DNA of 64,000 bases, from NCBI RefSeq assembly GCF_001653335.1, contig NZ_CP015079.1:3844001-3908000 (forward strand), in the 5' to 3' direction. Below the pieces are notes generated by a model. That model was given only the letters and a program-made list of their open reading frames with translations. It searched no databases and was not told the origin of the DNA. Numbering within the stretch: position 1 is the first letter of the stretch; every line of letters starts with the position of its first letter. The DNA is from Nocardioides dokdonensis FR1436. Its GTDB lineage: Bacteria > Actinomycetota > Actinomycetes > Propionibacteriales > Nocardioidaceae. Below are positions 8,812-16,488 of this stretch, in pieces. The position numbers and the translations under genes were made by a program.

Positions 8812-9093
8812 GACTGCCCCCACGCCTACGCCGTGCGGCGAACGTCTCCCGGACAGCGGCGGGGTCGCCGTCGAGGGTGCGGCCGGACCCGGCCGGCAAG
8901 GACTCCGCCGCGTCGAGTCGCCGCTCGAGCGCGCGTGCGTCCCGATCGTTCTTGAGGGCGCGGTAGACGTAGTTCAGCCAGCCGTCCGGTGCAGCAGGGT
9001 GCGGTGCTCCTCCGAGAGGTGCTCGGGAAGGCGCAGGACGGGGCCAGGGGCGGTCGTGGTCACCTGCGGCACTGTCCACGGACCCGACTCCAT
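8812..9093 (-). pseudogene. Frameshifted small gene remnant, unrecognised
   Basis: Reading leftwards from ATG 9093 gives MESGPWTVPQVTTT, then PGPVLRLPEHLSEEHRTLLHR, and stops at about 8974. One base away in the neighbouring frame the protein-like text continues without interruption: PDGWLNYVYRALKNDRDARA, then LERRLDAAESLPAGSGRTL and RETFAARRRR. The amino-acid composition on both sides is far more protein-like than in the other frames, and the switch occurs near 8990. This fits a single indel in a short gene of roughly 90 residues whose 3' end runs into the palindromes at 8746-8811. I do not recognise the family. No good ribosome site precedes the ATG. A sequencing error instead of a real frameshift is possible. 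Confidence 0.35.
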
Positions 9094-9129
9094 GGGCAAC
9101 CGGTTCCGTCGGACGAGGTGCACGCACGA

Positions 9130-9158
9130 CGGCCCCGGACCGAGCAGGTCCGGGGCCG
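9130..9158 (-). terminator. Terminator of the livHMGF operon
   Basis: A perfect 12-bp stem, CGGCCCCGGACC (9130-9141) pairing with 9147-9158 across the loop GAGCA, lies 30 bp past the end of livF on the minus strand. It has no clear T tract, which is usual in high-GC genomes. Confidence 0.7.
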
Positions 9159-9187
9159 TCGACGTACGTCGCGCAGGTGAGAGGGCG

Positions 9188-9970
9188 CTACTCCTTGCCG
9201 ACCTCCTTGGCCAACGTGCCCAGGTAGAGCTCGATGACCTTGGGGTCGTTGGCCAGCTCGCGGCCGCCACCGGTGTAGGCGTCACGGCCCTGGTCGAGCA
9301 CGTAGCCGCGGTCGCAGACCTGCAGGCAGCGGCGAGCGTTCTGCTCCACCATCACCACGCAGACACCGGTCTTGTTGATCTGGCGGGTGCGGATGAACGT
9401 CTCGTCCTGGCGCACCGGCGACAGACCGGCCGACGGCTCGTCGAGCAGGAGCACCGAGGGCTCCATCATCAGCGCGCGCGCCATCGCGAGCGACTGCCGC
9501 TCGCCGCCCGAGAGCGCACCGGCGCTGCGGTCCTTGCGGTCGTGCAGGTTGGGGAAGAGGTCCCACATCGCGTCGAGCCGCTCGCGCAGCTTCTTGGGGC
9601 GCAGGAAGAGCCCCATCCGCAGGTTCTCCTGGATCGACAGCGACGGGAACACGTTGTTTGACTGCGGGACGAAGCCCACGCCCATCTGCACGAGCTGGTT
9701 GGCCGCCATGTTCGTGATGTCCCGCTCCCCCAGGTGCACGGTGCCGGAGTGCACCTTCACCAGCCCGAACATGGCCTTGAGCAGGGTGGACTTGCCGGCA
9801 CCGTTCGGCCCGATGATCCCGATCATCTCGCCGGGGTAGGCCGTCAGGCTGCAGCCGTTGAGGATGTTGACCCCGGGCAGGTAGCCCGCCACGAGGTCCT
9901 TGGCCTCCACGACCGGCGTCTGCCCCGCTCCGGGCACCGCCGCCGGGCTCGGGGTGGTCTCGGTGTTCAT
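9188..9970 (-). CDS. livF: Branched-chain amino-acid ABC transporter ATP-binding protein LivF
   Basis: A 260-residue ABC ATPase of the LivF type. Walker A is GPNGAGKST (about residue 55), the signature is LSGGERQ (about 153) followed by SLAMARALM, and Walker B is VLLLDEPSAGLSP with the catalytic glutamate present. The switch histidine of most ABC proteins appears as VEQNARR, the variant normally seen in LivF/LivG-like subunits. The first 20 residues (ETTPSPAAVPGAGQTP) are a disordered extension. Its ATG overlaps the TGA of livG by one base, showing translational coupling. It works with LivG to energise the LivH-LivM pore. Confidence 0.93.
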   Translation of the reverse strand: MNTETTPSPAAVPGAGQTPVVEAKDLVAGYLPGVNILNGCSLTAYPGEMIGIIGPNGAGKSTLLKAMFGLVKVHSGTVHLGERDITNMAANQLVQMGVGFVPQSNNVFPSLSIQENLRMGLFLRPKKLRERLDAMWDLFPNLHDRKDRSAGALSGGERQSLAMARALMMEPSVLLLDEPSAGLSPVRQDETFIRTRQINKTGVCVVMVEQNARRCLQVCDRGYVLDQGRDAYTGGGRELANDPKVIELYLGTLAKEVGKE

Positions 9971-10965
9971 CAGTGCCCCTCCTCGCGGGCCCGGCGGGCC
10001 TCGTCCTCGTCGGCCTCGTGGTGGAGCTCTGAGATCACTTCGTCACTCAGCAGGTCGTCGTCACCCAGGTCGGTGTCGTGGTGGGCACCGAGGTAGGCGT
10101 CGATCACCGCGGGGTTGGCCATCACCGTGTCGGCGGGCCCCTCGGCCACGACCCGGCCCTCGGCCATCACCACGATCCAGTCGGAGATGTGCTGGACCAC
10201 GTGCATGTCGTGCTCGACGAAGAGGACCGTCATGCCCTCGTCGCGCAGCGTCTGGATGTGCCCGAGCAGGGACTGCGTCAGCGCCGGGTTCACCCCCGCC
10301 ATCGGCTCGTCGAGCATGATCATGGTCGGGTCGGTCATCAGCGCGCGCGCCATCTCGAGCAGCTTGCGCTGACCGCCGGAGAGGCTGCCCGCGTAGTCGT
10401 CCTTCTTCTCGAGCAGCTTGAAGCGGTCCAGCAGCTCCTCGGCCTTGACCAGGACAGCCGCCTCCTGGTCGCGCCACAGCGGCTTGAACATCGCCTTGGC
10501 GAGGCTCTCCCCGCTCTGGTCCTTGGCGCCGAGGAGCATGTTGTCGATGACGGTCATCCGGCTCAGCGCCTTGGTGAGCTGGAAGGTGCGGACCATCCCG
10601 GCCTTGGCCACCTTGGGCGCCGAGGTCCGGTCGAGCTTCGCGCCGTTGAAGGACCAGTGCGCACCCTTGCCGGAGGCGGGCCGGTCGAAGCCGGTGATGA
10701 GGTTGAAGAACGTCGTCTTGCCGGCACCGTTGGGACCGATCAGGGCGGTGATGAGCCCGCGCTGGACCTCGAGGTGCGAGACGTCGACGGCGGTCACACC
10801 ACCGAAGTGCCGCTGGATGCGGTCCACGGTGAGGATCGGGTCGGGCTTGCTCGACCCGGGTTCCTGGACGACGTCGGCCATCAGCGCCCGACGCTGCGCG
10901 GGGTCGGCCAGGTCCTGCGACCCGGTGGCTGCCCCGTTGGGAGTGGTGGTCGTGGGCTCAGACAT
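9970..10965 (-). CDS. livG: Branched-chain amino-acid ABC transporter ATP-binding protein LivG
   Basis: A 331-residue ABC ATPase. About 45 non-conserved N-terminal residues precede the domain, which has Walker A GPNGAGKTT, an insertion typical of LivG, the signature LSGGQRK and Walker B TMIMLDEPMAGVNP, ending with VEHDMHVV as the switch region. The C-terminal 45 residues are strongly acidic (DTDLGDDDLLSDEV and a DEDEARRAREEGH end), an unusual extension. The ATG lies inside livM, with the 8-bp overlap ATGTCTGA. Part of the livHMGF operon. Confidence 0.93.
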   Translation of the reverse strand: MSEPTTTTPNGAATGSQDLADPAQRRALMADVVQEPGSSKPDPILTVDRIQRHFGGVTAVDVSHLEVQRGLITALIGPNGAGKTTFFNLITGFDRPASGKGAHWSFNGAKLDRTSAPKVAKAGMVRTFQLTKALSRMTVIDNMLLGAKDQSGESLAKAMFKPLWRDQEAAVLVKAEELLDRFKLLEKKDDYAGSLSGGQRKLLEMARALMTDPTMIMLDEPMAGVNPALTQSLLGHIQTLRDEGMTVLFVEHDMHVVQHISDWIVVMAEGRVVAEGPADTVMANPAVIDAYLGAHHDTDLGDDDLLSDEVISELHHEADEDEARRAREEGH

Positions 10966-12154
10966 GGAAGCGCAGCTCTCTCTTGTTGCCGAGGATGCCT
11001 TGTGGCCGGAAGATCACGAGCAGCACCAGCGCCACGCCGACGACGACGTAGGAGAACTGCTCCGTCTGCTGGTTGCTCATGATGCTGTTGGGCACGTAGG
11101 CGCCGGACATCTCGCGGACCAGGATCCTGGCCGAGAAGAAGAGGACCGAGCCCAGCACCGGACCGAAGATGGTGGCGGCGCCACCGAGCAGCAGCGCGGT
11201 GTAGGCGAAGAACGTCAGCTGACGACCCATCGAGTCGGCCTGCACCGAACCGGTGAGCACGTAGACCATGCCGCCGAGGGCACCGAACATGCCGCCGATG
11301 ATCAGGGCCTGCATCTTGATGGCGAAGACGTTCTTGCCCAGGCTGCGCATCGCCTCCTCGTCCTCACGGATGCCGCGCAGGAGGCGGCCCCAGGGGCTGC
11401 GCACCAGCAGGAAGACGATGATGCAGGAGATGCCGACGAGGCTCCAGGCCACGACCCGCACCCACCAGCCGTCCACGCTGGTGCGCGGCTCGCTCTGGGG
11501 GAAGGAGAAGAACAGCGCCAGGAACAGCACGACACCGAGGGCCGCGAGGATGAGCTTGGGGGTGGCGCTGGTGCCGATCTTGGGAGCCTCGCCATCGGCG
11601 GCCTTCATCCGCTTGCCGATGATCACGATGCCCACGATGGCCGCGATCGCGACCAGCAGGCCCAGCACACGTACGACGTCCCCGCCACCGGCGTCGCGGT
11701 AGCTGAGCGGGAGCAGCTCGAAGCTGCCGTCGCCGAAGAACGATAGGTCCATGAACGGGCCCTGGTAGTTTTTGCCGAAGATGCCCTGCGAGCCTCCGGT
11801 GAAGTCCTCGAAGGCCGCCAGGCGGCCGGTGTAGCGGATGATCTCCGCCGCCGAGATCGTCACGATGGCCAGGTAGTCGCCTCGTAGCTTCAGCGTGGGT
11901 AGACCCAGGATGAGCGAGAAGAGCACCGAGACCACCAGACCGATGAGCACGGCCAGGGCCAGCGGGATGTCGTAGGTGATCGAGATGGCCATGCCGTAGG
12001 CGCCGAGCAGCATGTAGCCCGCCTGGCCGATGTTGAGCAGGCCGGTGAAGCCGAAGTGGATGTTGAGGCCGATGACGGCGATGGCGACGGCGGCGGTGTC
12101 GGGCGAGATGGCCTCGCCGACGACCGCGTCGAGGATTCCTAGGAACTCGTTCAT
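10958..12154 (-). CDS. livM: Branched-chain amino-acid ABC transporter permease LivM
   Basis: A 398-residue integral membrane permease with about ten hydrophobic segments. The family core is clear: GLLNIGQAGYMLLGAYGMA near residue 38 and LGLPTLKLRGDYLAIVTI near 85, and in the C-terminal half SPWGRLLRGIREDEEAMRSLG, the cytoplasmic coupling loop that contacts the ATPase. A polar insertion of about 70 residues (FGKNYQGPFMDLSFFGDGS and following) lies between the early and late helices. ATG 12154 follows the livH stop by 14 bp. It forms the translocation pathway together with LivH. Confidence 0.93.
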   Translation of the reverse strand: MNEFLGILDAVVGEAISPDTAAVAIAVIGLNIHFGFTGLLNIGQAGYMLLGAYGMAISITYDIPLALAVLIGLVVSVLFSLILGLPTLKLRGDYLAIVTISAAEIIRYTGRLAAFEDFTGGSQGIFGKNYQGPFMDLSFFGDGSFELLPLSYRDAGGGDVVRVLGLLVAIAAIVGIVIIGKRMKAADGEAPKIGTSATPKLILAALGVVLFLALFFSFPQSEPRTSVDGWWVRVVAWSLVGISCIIVFLLVRSPWGRLLRGIREDEEAMRSLGKNVFAIKMQALIIGGMFGALGGMVYVLTGSVQADSMGRQLTFFAYTALLLGGAATIFGPVLGSVLFFSARILVREMSGAYVPNSIMSNQQTEQFSYVVVGVALVLLVIFRPQGILGNKRELRFHV

Positions 12155-12168
12155 CTGCAGGCTCCTTC

Positions 12169-13533
12169 TCAGCCGACTCGGACGGCGCGTCCGAGCAGGC
12201 CCTGGGGCCTGACCATCAGCAGCAGGATGAGGATGACGAGGGCGACGGCGTACTTGAGGTCACCGGGCGCACCCAGCGGCCCGGCGAGCTCGACGACCAG
12301 GCCGATGATGATGGCGCCGACGAACGCGCCGAACGCCGTCCCCAGCCCACCCAGGGTCACCGCGGCGAAGAGCAGCAGCAGGATCTGCATGCCGGTGTCC
12401 CAGCGGATGCCGTTGCTGACCACGAGGGCGTAGAACACGCCGCCGAGGCCCGCCAGCGCGGTGGCGGCGATCCACACGAGGCGGATGATCCGGTCGACGT
12501 CGATGCCGGAGGCAGCGGCGAGCGCGGGGTTGTCGGACACCGCGCGGGTGGCCTGGCCGATCCGGGTGCGCAGCAGCACGAAGCCGACCACGCCGATGGC
12601 CACGAGCGCGACGCCCATCGCCACGAAGGACATGTCGGTCATCCGGACCGGGCCGATCTCGACGACGTCGAACGTGCGGACCAGGACCTTCTGCTGCGAG
12701 GCGCCGACGAAGAACTGGAAGGCGTACTGGGCAGCGAGGGCCAGACCGATGGTCACGATCATCATCTGGGTCAGGCCCAGGCCCCGGCGTCGCAGCGGTT
12801 GCCACATCAGCCGGTCCTGGATGTAGCCGGTGGCGCCGCAGATCACGGTGGTCAGGACGATGCCCAGCCACAGGTTGAGCCCGCCGACGTTGATCAGCCC
12901 GTAGGCGACCATGCCGCCGAGGGTGACCTGCTCCGCGTGGGAGAAGCTCGAGAGCCCTGTCGTGCCGTAGATGAGCGAGAGGCCGACCGAGGCGAGCGCG
13001 AGCAGCAGCCCGAGACGCAGGCCCTGGGCGACGCTCTGGATGATCTGCTCACCGAAGCTGGCGCCGTCGGCGTCGTAGTCGACCGAGCGGACCTCGAGGT
13101 CGGGCGCCGTGGTGCGCCCGAGCTTGACCGGGACCCGGATGCTGCCGTCCTCGGCCTGGAAGCGCGGGGCCGGCGGGATGATCTCGACGTCGTCGGGCAG
13201 CGACTCGGGGTCGATGAAGAGGAAGTAGTCCCCCGCCTCGGTGACCTGGAAGCTGTACTTCCCGTCCGCGGCGGTGGTCAGGGAGTCGACCTCGGTGCCG
13301 GCCTCGTCGCGCAGCACGACGTCGGCACCTTCGACCGGGTTGGTCCGGTTGCCGACGGTGCCGCTGACGCAGGCCGTCTGGCCGGCCTGGGCCAGGCAAA
13401 GGGTGGGGACGCTCGCGTGAGCAGCGCCGGCGCCGAGGCCCAGGGCCAGCAGCGGGGCCAGCAGCATGCCGAGCAGCACACCGACCACGGACGTTCGTCG
13501 ACGTAGGCCGGGTGGCCTCGGGCTTGACTTCAC
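12169..13533 (-). CDS. livH: LivH-type permease with N-terminal extracytoplasmic domain
   Basis: A 454-residue protein. Residues 1-40 form a signal sequence (SSPRPPGLRRRTS, then VVGVLLGMLLAPLLALGLG, ending GAAHA). Residues 41-155 form an exported domain: a cysteine pair (LCLAQAGQTACVSG), then GTVGNRTNPVEGADVVLRD and ADGKYSFQVTEAGDYFLFID, which looks like a carboxypeptidase regulatory-like beta-sandwich. The remaining 290 residues are a normal LivH permease (LIYGTTGLSSFSHAEQVTLG, and GIDVDRIIRLVWIAATALAG). GTG 13533 is the start because AGGAG lies 7 bp upstream; the open frame extends to 13671 but that text is arginine/serine-rich. First gene of the livHMGF operon. Ordinary LivH proteins are about 290 residues with no such domain, so this one may have an additional sensing or binding-protein docking role; that is inference. 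Confidence 0.88.
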   Translation of the reverse strand: MKSSPRPPGLRRRTSVVGVLLGMLLAPLLALGLGAGAAHASVPTLCLAQAGQTACVSGTVGNRTNPVEGADVVLRDEAGTEVDSLTTAADGKYSFQVTEAGDYFLFIDPESLPDDVEIIPPAPRFQAEDGSIRVPVKLGRTTAPDLEVRSVDYDADGASFGEQIIQSVAQGLRLGLLLALASVGLSLIYGTTGLSSFSHAEQVTLGGMVAYGLINVGGLNLWLGIVLTTVICGATGYIQDRLMWQPLRRRGLGLTQMMIVTIGLALAAQYAFQFFVGASQQKVLVRTFDVVEIGPVRMTDMSFVAMGVALVAIGVVGFVLLRTRIGQATRAVSDNPALAAASGIDVDRIIRLVWIAATALAGLGGVFYALVVSNGIRWDTGMQILLLLFAAVTLGGLGTAFGAFVGAIIIGLVVELAGPLGAPGDLKYAVALVILILLLMVRPQGLLGRAVRVG

Positions 13534-13680
13534 GTGCGGTCTCCTCTCGCGCGCCCGGCTGGGCGCCGCCCGGCAGTCTAGGGGCACAGTGAGATCTACC
13601 TCACCACAAGCGGGAGAACTTTCGCGTGGCGCGGCACGGGCTTTACCGCGTCGTGACCTGGCTGAGACCAAAGGTGGTGC

Positions 13681-14310
13681 TCAGTCGTTGCGAGCCGGGT
13701 CCCCCGAGGTGCCGAGCCCGGGTCCGTGCTCGATCACGCCGTCGGCCACCTGGCGCATCGAGAGCCGCAGGTCCATCGCCGTCTTCTGGATCCAGCGGAA
13801 CGCATCAGGCTCGGAGACCCCCAGCTGCTGCTGCAGCACGGACTTGGCCCGGTCGACGGCCTTGCGGGTCTCGAGCCGGTCGGAGAGGTCGGCCACCTCG
13901 GTCTCGAGCGCCTGCACCTCGGCGAAGCGGCTCAGTGCCATCTCGATCGCCGGGACCAGGTCGGTGTGGCTGAAGGGCTTGACCAGGTAGGCCATCGCCC
14001 CGGCATCACGGGCCCGCTCGACCAGCTCGCGCTGGGAGAAGGCCGTCAGCACGATGATCGGCGCGATCCGCTGGTGGGCGATCCGCTCCGCCGCGGCGAT
14101 GCCGTCCAGCACCGGCATCTTGACGTCGAGGATGACCAGGTCGGGTCGGTGCTCCTCGACCATGCGGACAGCGGTCTCCCCGTCCCCGGCCTGTCCCACC
14201 ACGTCGTAACCCTGCTCGACGAGCATCTCGGCGAGGTCCATCCGGATGAGCACCTCGTCCTCGGCGATGACGACGGTGCGGGCGGTCGGCGAGGAGTCAG
14301 GCACCACCAC
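13681..14310 (-). CDS. pdtaR: ANTAR-domain response regulator (PdtaR-like)
   Basis: A 209-residue protein with an N-terminal receiver domain and a C-terminal ANTAR RNA-binding domain. The receiver shows the acidic pair in VVIAEDEVLIRMD, the phosphoacceptor aspartate in DLVILDVKMPVLDG (about residue 60) and the lysine in YLVKPFSH (about 111). After a coiled segment (VQALETEVADLSDRLETR) the ANTAR region reads AVDRAKSVLQQQLGVSEPDA with RWIQKTAMDLRLSM. Homologues such as mycobacterial Rv1626 are phosphorylated by PdtaS and act as antiterminators. The cognate kinase is not in the window. Three GTG codons in a row (14310, 14307, 14304) are possible starts. It is divergent from tRNA-Leu. Confidence 0.93.
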   Translation of the reverse strand: MVVPDSSPTARTVVIAEDEVLIRMDLAEMLVEQGYDVVGQAGDGETAVRMVEEHRPDLVILDVKMPVLDGIAAAERIAHQRIAPIIVLTAFSQRELVERARDAGAMAYLVKPFSHTDLVPAIEMALSRFAEVQALETEVADLSDRLETRKAVDRAKSVLQQQLGVSEPDAFRWIQKTAMDLRLSMRQVADGVIEHGPGLGTSGDPARND

Positions 14311-14374
14311 AGGTTATCGGCGCTCCGGTGTCGGCGCCCGATGAGGGCGTCGGCTAATCTGGGCCAGGCATCAG

Positions 14375-14460
14375 GCCGGGTTGGCGGAACGGCATACGCG
14401 GTGGTCTCAAACACCACTGTCCGCAAGGACTTGTGGGTTCGAATCCCACACTCGGCACCA
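14375..14460 (+). tRNA. tRNA-Leu (anticodon CAA)
   Basis: An 86-nt class II tRNA. The acceptor stem is GCCGGGT (14375-14381) pairing with ACTCGGC (14450-14456), followed by encoded ACCA. The anticodon arm GTGGT-CTCAAAC-ACCAC gives anticodon CAA, reading UUG. A long variable arm (TGTCCGCAAGGACT) and the T-loop GTTCGAATC are present. Confidence 0.96.
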
Positions 14461-14515
14461 TTCGACGACCCGTCGTCGGCCGGTCAGCGTCGGTGCTGGC
14501 TGCCAGGCTCGGCGC

Positions 14516-14900
14516 ATGCCCCACGTCCGGCCCTGGCTCACCGTCGAGAGTGCCCTCGCGGCCTCTGACGCCGGCGTGCCGGACCGGGACAACGCACAGG
14601 CTCACGGCGTGAGCGTCCCGACGATCCGTCGTTGGCGCCGGCACTATCAGCGAGAGGGGCTGCCTCGCGGCCAGGACCACACGACGGCGCCGTGTCCCCG
14701 GTGTGCGGATGGCCGGCTGGACGTGGGCGCCGTACCCGCGCTGGCAGTTCTCGAACACCTCCGACGACATCCGCGACCTGTGCTGCTGGGCGCTCGACCT
14801 GGTCGACGTGGCGTGGCGCCGCTCCAGCACCACGACGATCAGCGTGTCGACCCGCGCCGGCGTGGCCCGGCTCGACGAGCTCGTCGGGCTCAAGTCCTGA
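14516..14900 (+). pseudogene. Remnant of an HTH (LAGLIDADG-like) protein gene, internal deletion and frameshift
   Basis: From ATG 14516 one frame encodes MPHVRPWLTVESALAASDAG and a helix-turn-helix, HGVSVPTIRRWRRHYQREG, ending near HTTAPCPRCADG. At about 14705 the coding sense moves by one base and continues as YPRWQFSNTSDDIRDLCCW, then ALDLVDVAWRRSSTTTISVS and VARLDELVGLKS to the TGA at 14898-14900. From memory, both halves match the two ends of one actinobacterial family of about 250 residues: an N-terminal HTH, a central LAGLIDADG-like part and a C-terminal SNTSDDIR region. About 150 central residues appear to be deleted and the ends fused out of frame. It lies 55 bp downstream of tRNA-Leu. 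It is very unlikely to make a functional protein. Confidence 0.7.
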
Positions 14901-14931
14901 GCCTCAGGCCACGGGCGTCAGGCCACGAGCG

Positions 14932-16401
14932 TCAGGAGCGGCGGTAGGCCGGCGCGACACCGTTGACCGCGTCGCCCATCTGGTGGATGCGCAGGGCGTT
15001 CGTGGATCCGGGGATGCCCGGGGGCGCGCCGGCGATGATGACCACCAGGTCGCCCTCCTGGACGCGTCCGATCCGCAGCAGCTGCTCGTCGACCTGGCGC
15101 ACCATCTCGTCGGTGTGCTCGACCTCCACCGTGCGGAACGTCTCGACGCCCCAGGTCAGCGAGAGCTGGGAGCGCACGATGTTCTCGGGGGTGAACGCCA
15201 GCAGCGGCACCCGGCCGCGCAGGCGGGCCATCCGACGGGGAGTGTCGCCGCTGGTGGTGAAGGCGACGATGTACTTCGCGCCCACGCGCTCGGCGACCTC
15301 GGCCGCGGCCTTGGCGATGATGCCCGAGCGGGTGTGCGGGTCCCAGTCGATCTCGGCGACGCCACCGACGCTGCCGGTGGCGTGGGCCGCCAGGGCGTGC
15401 TTCTCGGTGGAGGTGATGATCCGGGCCATCGTCTCGACCGCGGTGATCGGGTGCTCACCGACGCTGGTCTCGCCGGAGAGCATCACCGCGTCGGCCCCGT
15501 CGAGCACGGCGTTGGCCACGTCGGAGGCCTCCGCCCGCGTCGGCGCGGGCGCGCTGATCATCGACTCCAGCATCTGGGTGGCCACGATGACCGGCTTGGC
15601 GTTGAGCCGTGCCTGCTCGACGATCCGCTTCTGCAGGAAGGGCACGTCCTCGAGCGGGCACTCGACGCCGAGGTCGCCGCGGGCGACCATGAACCCGTCG
15701 AAGGCGTGCATGATCTCGTCGAGGTTCTCGATGGCCTGCGGCTTCTCGATCTTGGCGATGAGCGGGACCAGCACCCCCTCCTCGCGCATGATGGCGCGCA
15801 CGTCCTCGGCGTCCGAGGCGTCGCGCACGAAGGAGAGAGCCACGAAGTCGACACTGAGGTGCAGCGCGAAGCGCAGGTCCTCGATGTCCTTCTCCGAGAG
15901 GGCGGGGACCGAGACCGCGACCCCAGGCAGGTTGATGCCCTTGTTGTTGCTGACCCGGCCGCCGACGACCACCTCGCACCGGACGTCGCTCTCCCCCACC
16001 TCGAGCACCCGCAGCCGGATCCGGCCGTCGTCGATGAGCAGCGGGTCGCCCTCGCTGACGTCGCCGGGCAGTCCCTTGTACGTCGTCCCGCAGATGGTGG
16101 CGTCACCGGCGACGTCGCGCGTGGTGATCGTCCACTCGGCCCCGTCCTCGAGCACGGCCGAGCCCTCGGCGAAGGTCTCCAGCCGGATCTTGGGGCCCTG
16201 GAGGTCCGCCAGGATGCCGACCCCGTGCCCGGCGTCGTCCGCGGCCTCACGCACCAACCGGTAGGTCTCGGCGTGGTCCTCGTGCTTGCCGTGGCTCATG
16301 TTCAGCCGGGCCACGTCCATCCCGGCGCCCACGAGGGCGCGGATCTGCTCACGGGAGGAGGTGGCCGGGCCGAGGGTGCAGACGATCTTGGCTCTACGCA
16401 C
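14932..16401 (-). CDS. pyk: Pyruvate kinase
   Basis: A 489-residue pyruvate kinase converting phosphoenolpyruvate and ADP to pyruvate and ATP. It starts MRRAKIVCTLGPATSS, the standard N-terminus, with the RLNMSHG motif near residue 33. Later motifs are ILADLQGPKIR (residues 63-73), the magnesium/PEP region LIAKIEKPQAIENLDEI, DGFMVARGDLGVE (about 240) and VATQMLESM with APTRAEASDVANAVLDG. The C-terminal allosteric domain (about 350-489) is intact. ATG 16401 is the only good start. The 31 bp downstream contains a short direct duplication of GTCAGGCCACG. Gene order with gltD/gltB and the ANTAR regulator is conserved in actinobacteria. Confidence 0.97.
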   Translation of the reverse strand: MRRAKIVCTLGPATSSREQIRALVGAGMDVARLNMSHGKHEDHAETYRLVREAADDAGHGVGILADLQGPKIRLETFAEGSAVLEDGAEWTITTRDVAGDATICGTTYKGLPGDVSEGDPLLIDDGRIRLRVLEVGESDVRCEVVVGGRVSNNKGINLPGVAVSVPALSEKDIEDLRFALHLSVDFVALSFVRDASDAEDVRAIMREEGVLVPLIAKIEKPQAIENLDEIMHAFDGFMVARGDLGVECPLEDVPFLQKRIVEQARLNAKPVIVATQMLESMISAPAPTRAEASDVANAVLDGADAVMLSGETSVGEHPITAVETMARIITSTEKHALAAHATGSVGGVAEIDWDPHTRSGIIAKAAAEVAERVGAKYIVAFTTSGDTPRRMARLRGRVPLLAFTPENIVRSQLSLTWGVETFRTVEVEHTDEMVRQVDEQLLRIGRVQEGDLVVIIAGAPPGIPGSTNALRIHQMGDAVNGVAPAYRRS

Positions 16402-16440
16402 ACCCTCACCCTACCGGGACGTTGGAACGATCAAACGCCG

Positions 16441-16481
16441 CGGGCCCGGCCGGCCGCCGTGAGGCGGACCGACCGGGCCCG
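16441..16481 (-). terminator. Terminator after gltD
   Basis: CGGGCCCGG (16441-16449) pairs with CCGGGCCCG (16473-16481), with an inner pairing of GCCG and CGGC type in between. The hairpin begins 7 bp past the gltD stop on the minus strand and lies 39 bp upstream of the pyk start, separating the two transcription units. Confidence 0.65.
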
Positions 16482-16488
16482 GGATGCG

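Noticed and set aside
14461..14900. Integrative element at the tRNA-Leu 3' end
   Set aside because: No integrase gene and no duplicated tRNA 3' sequence was found; only the HTH gene remnant is present.
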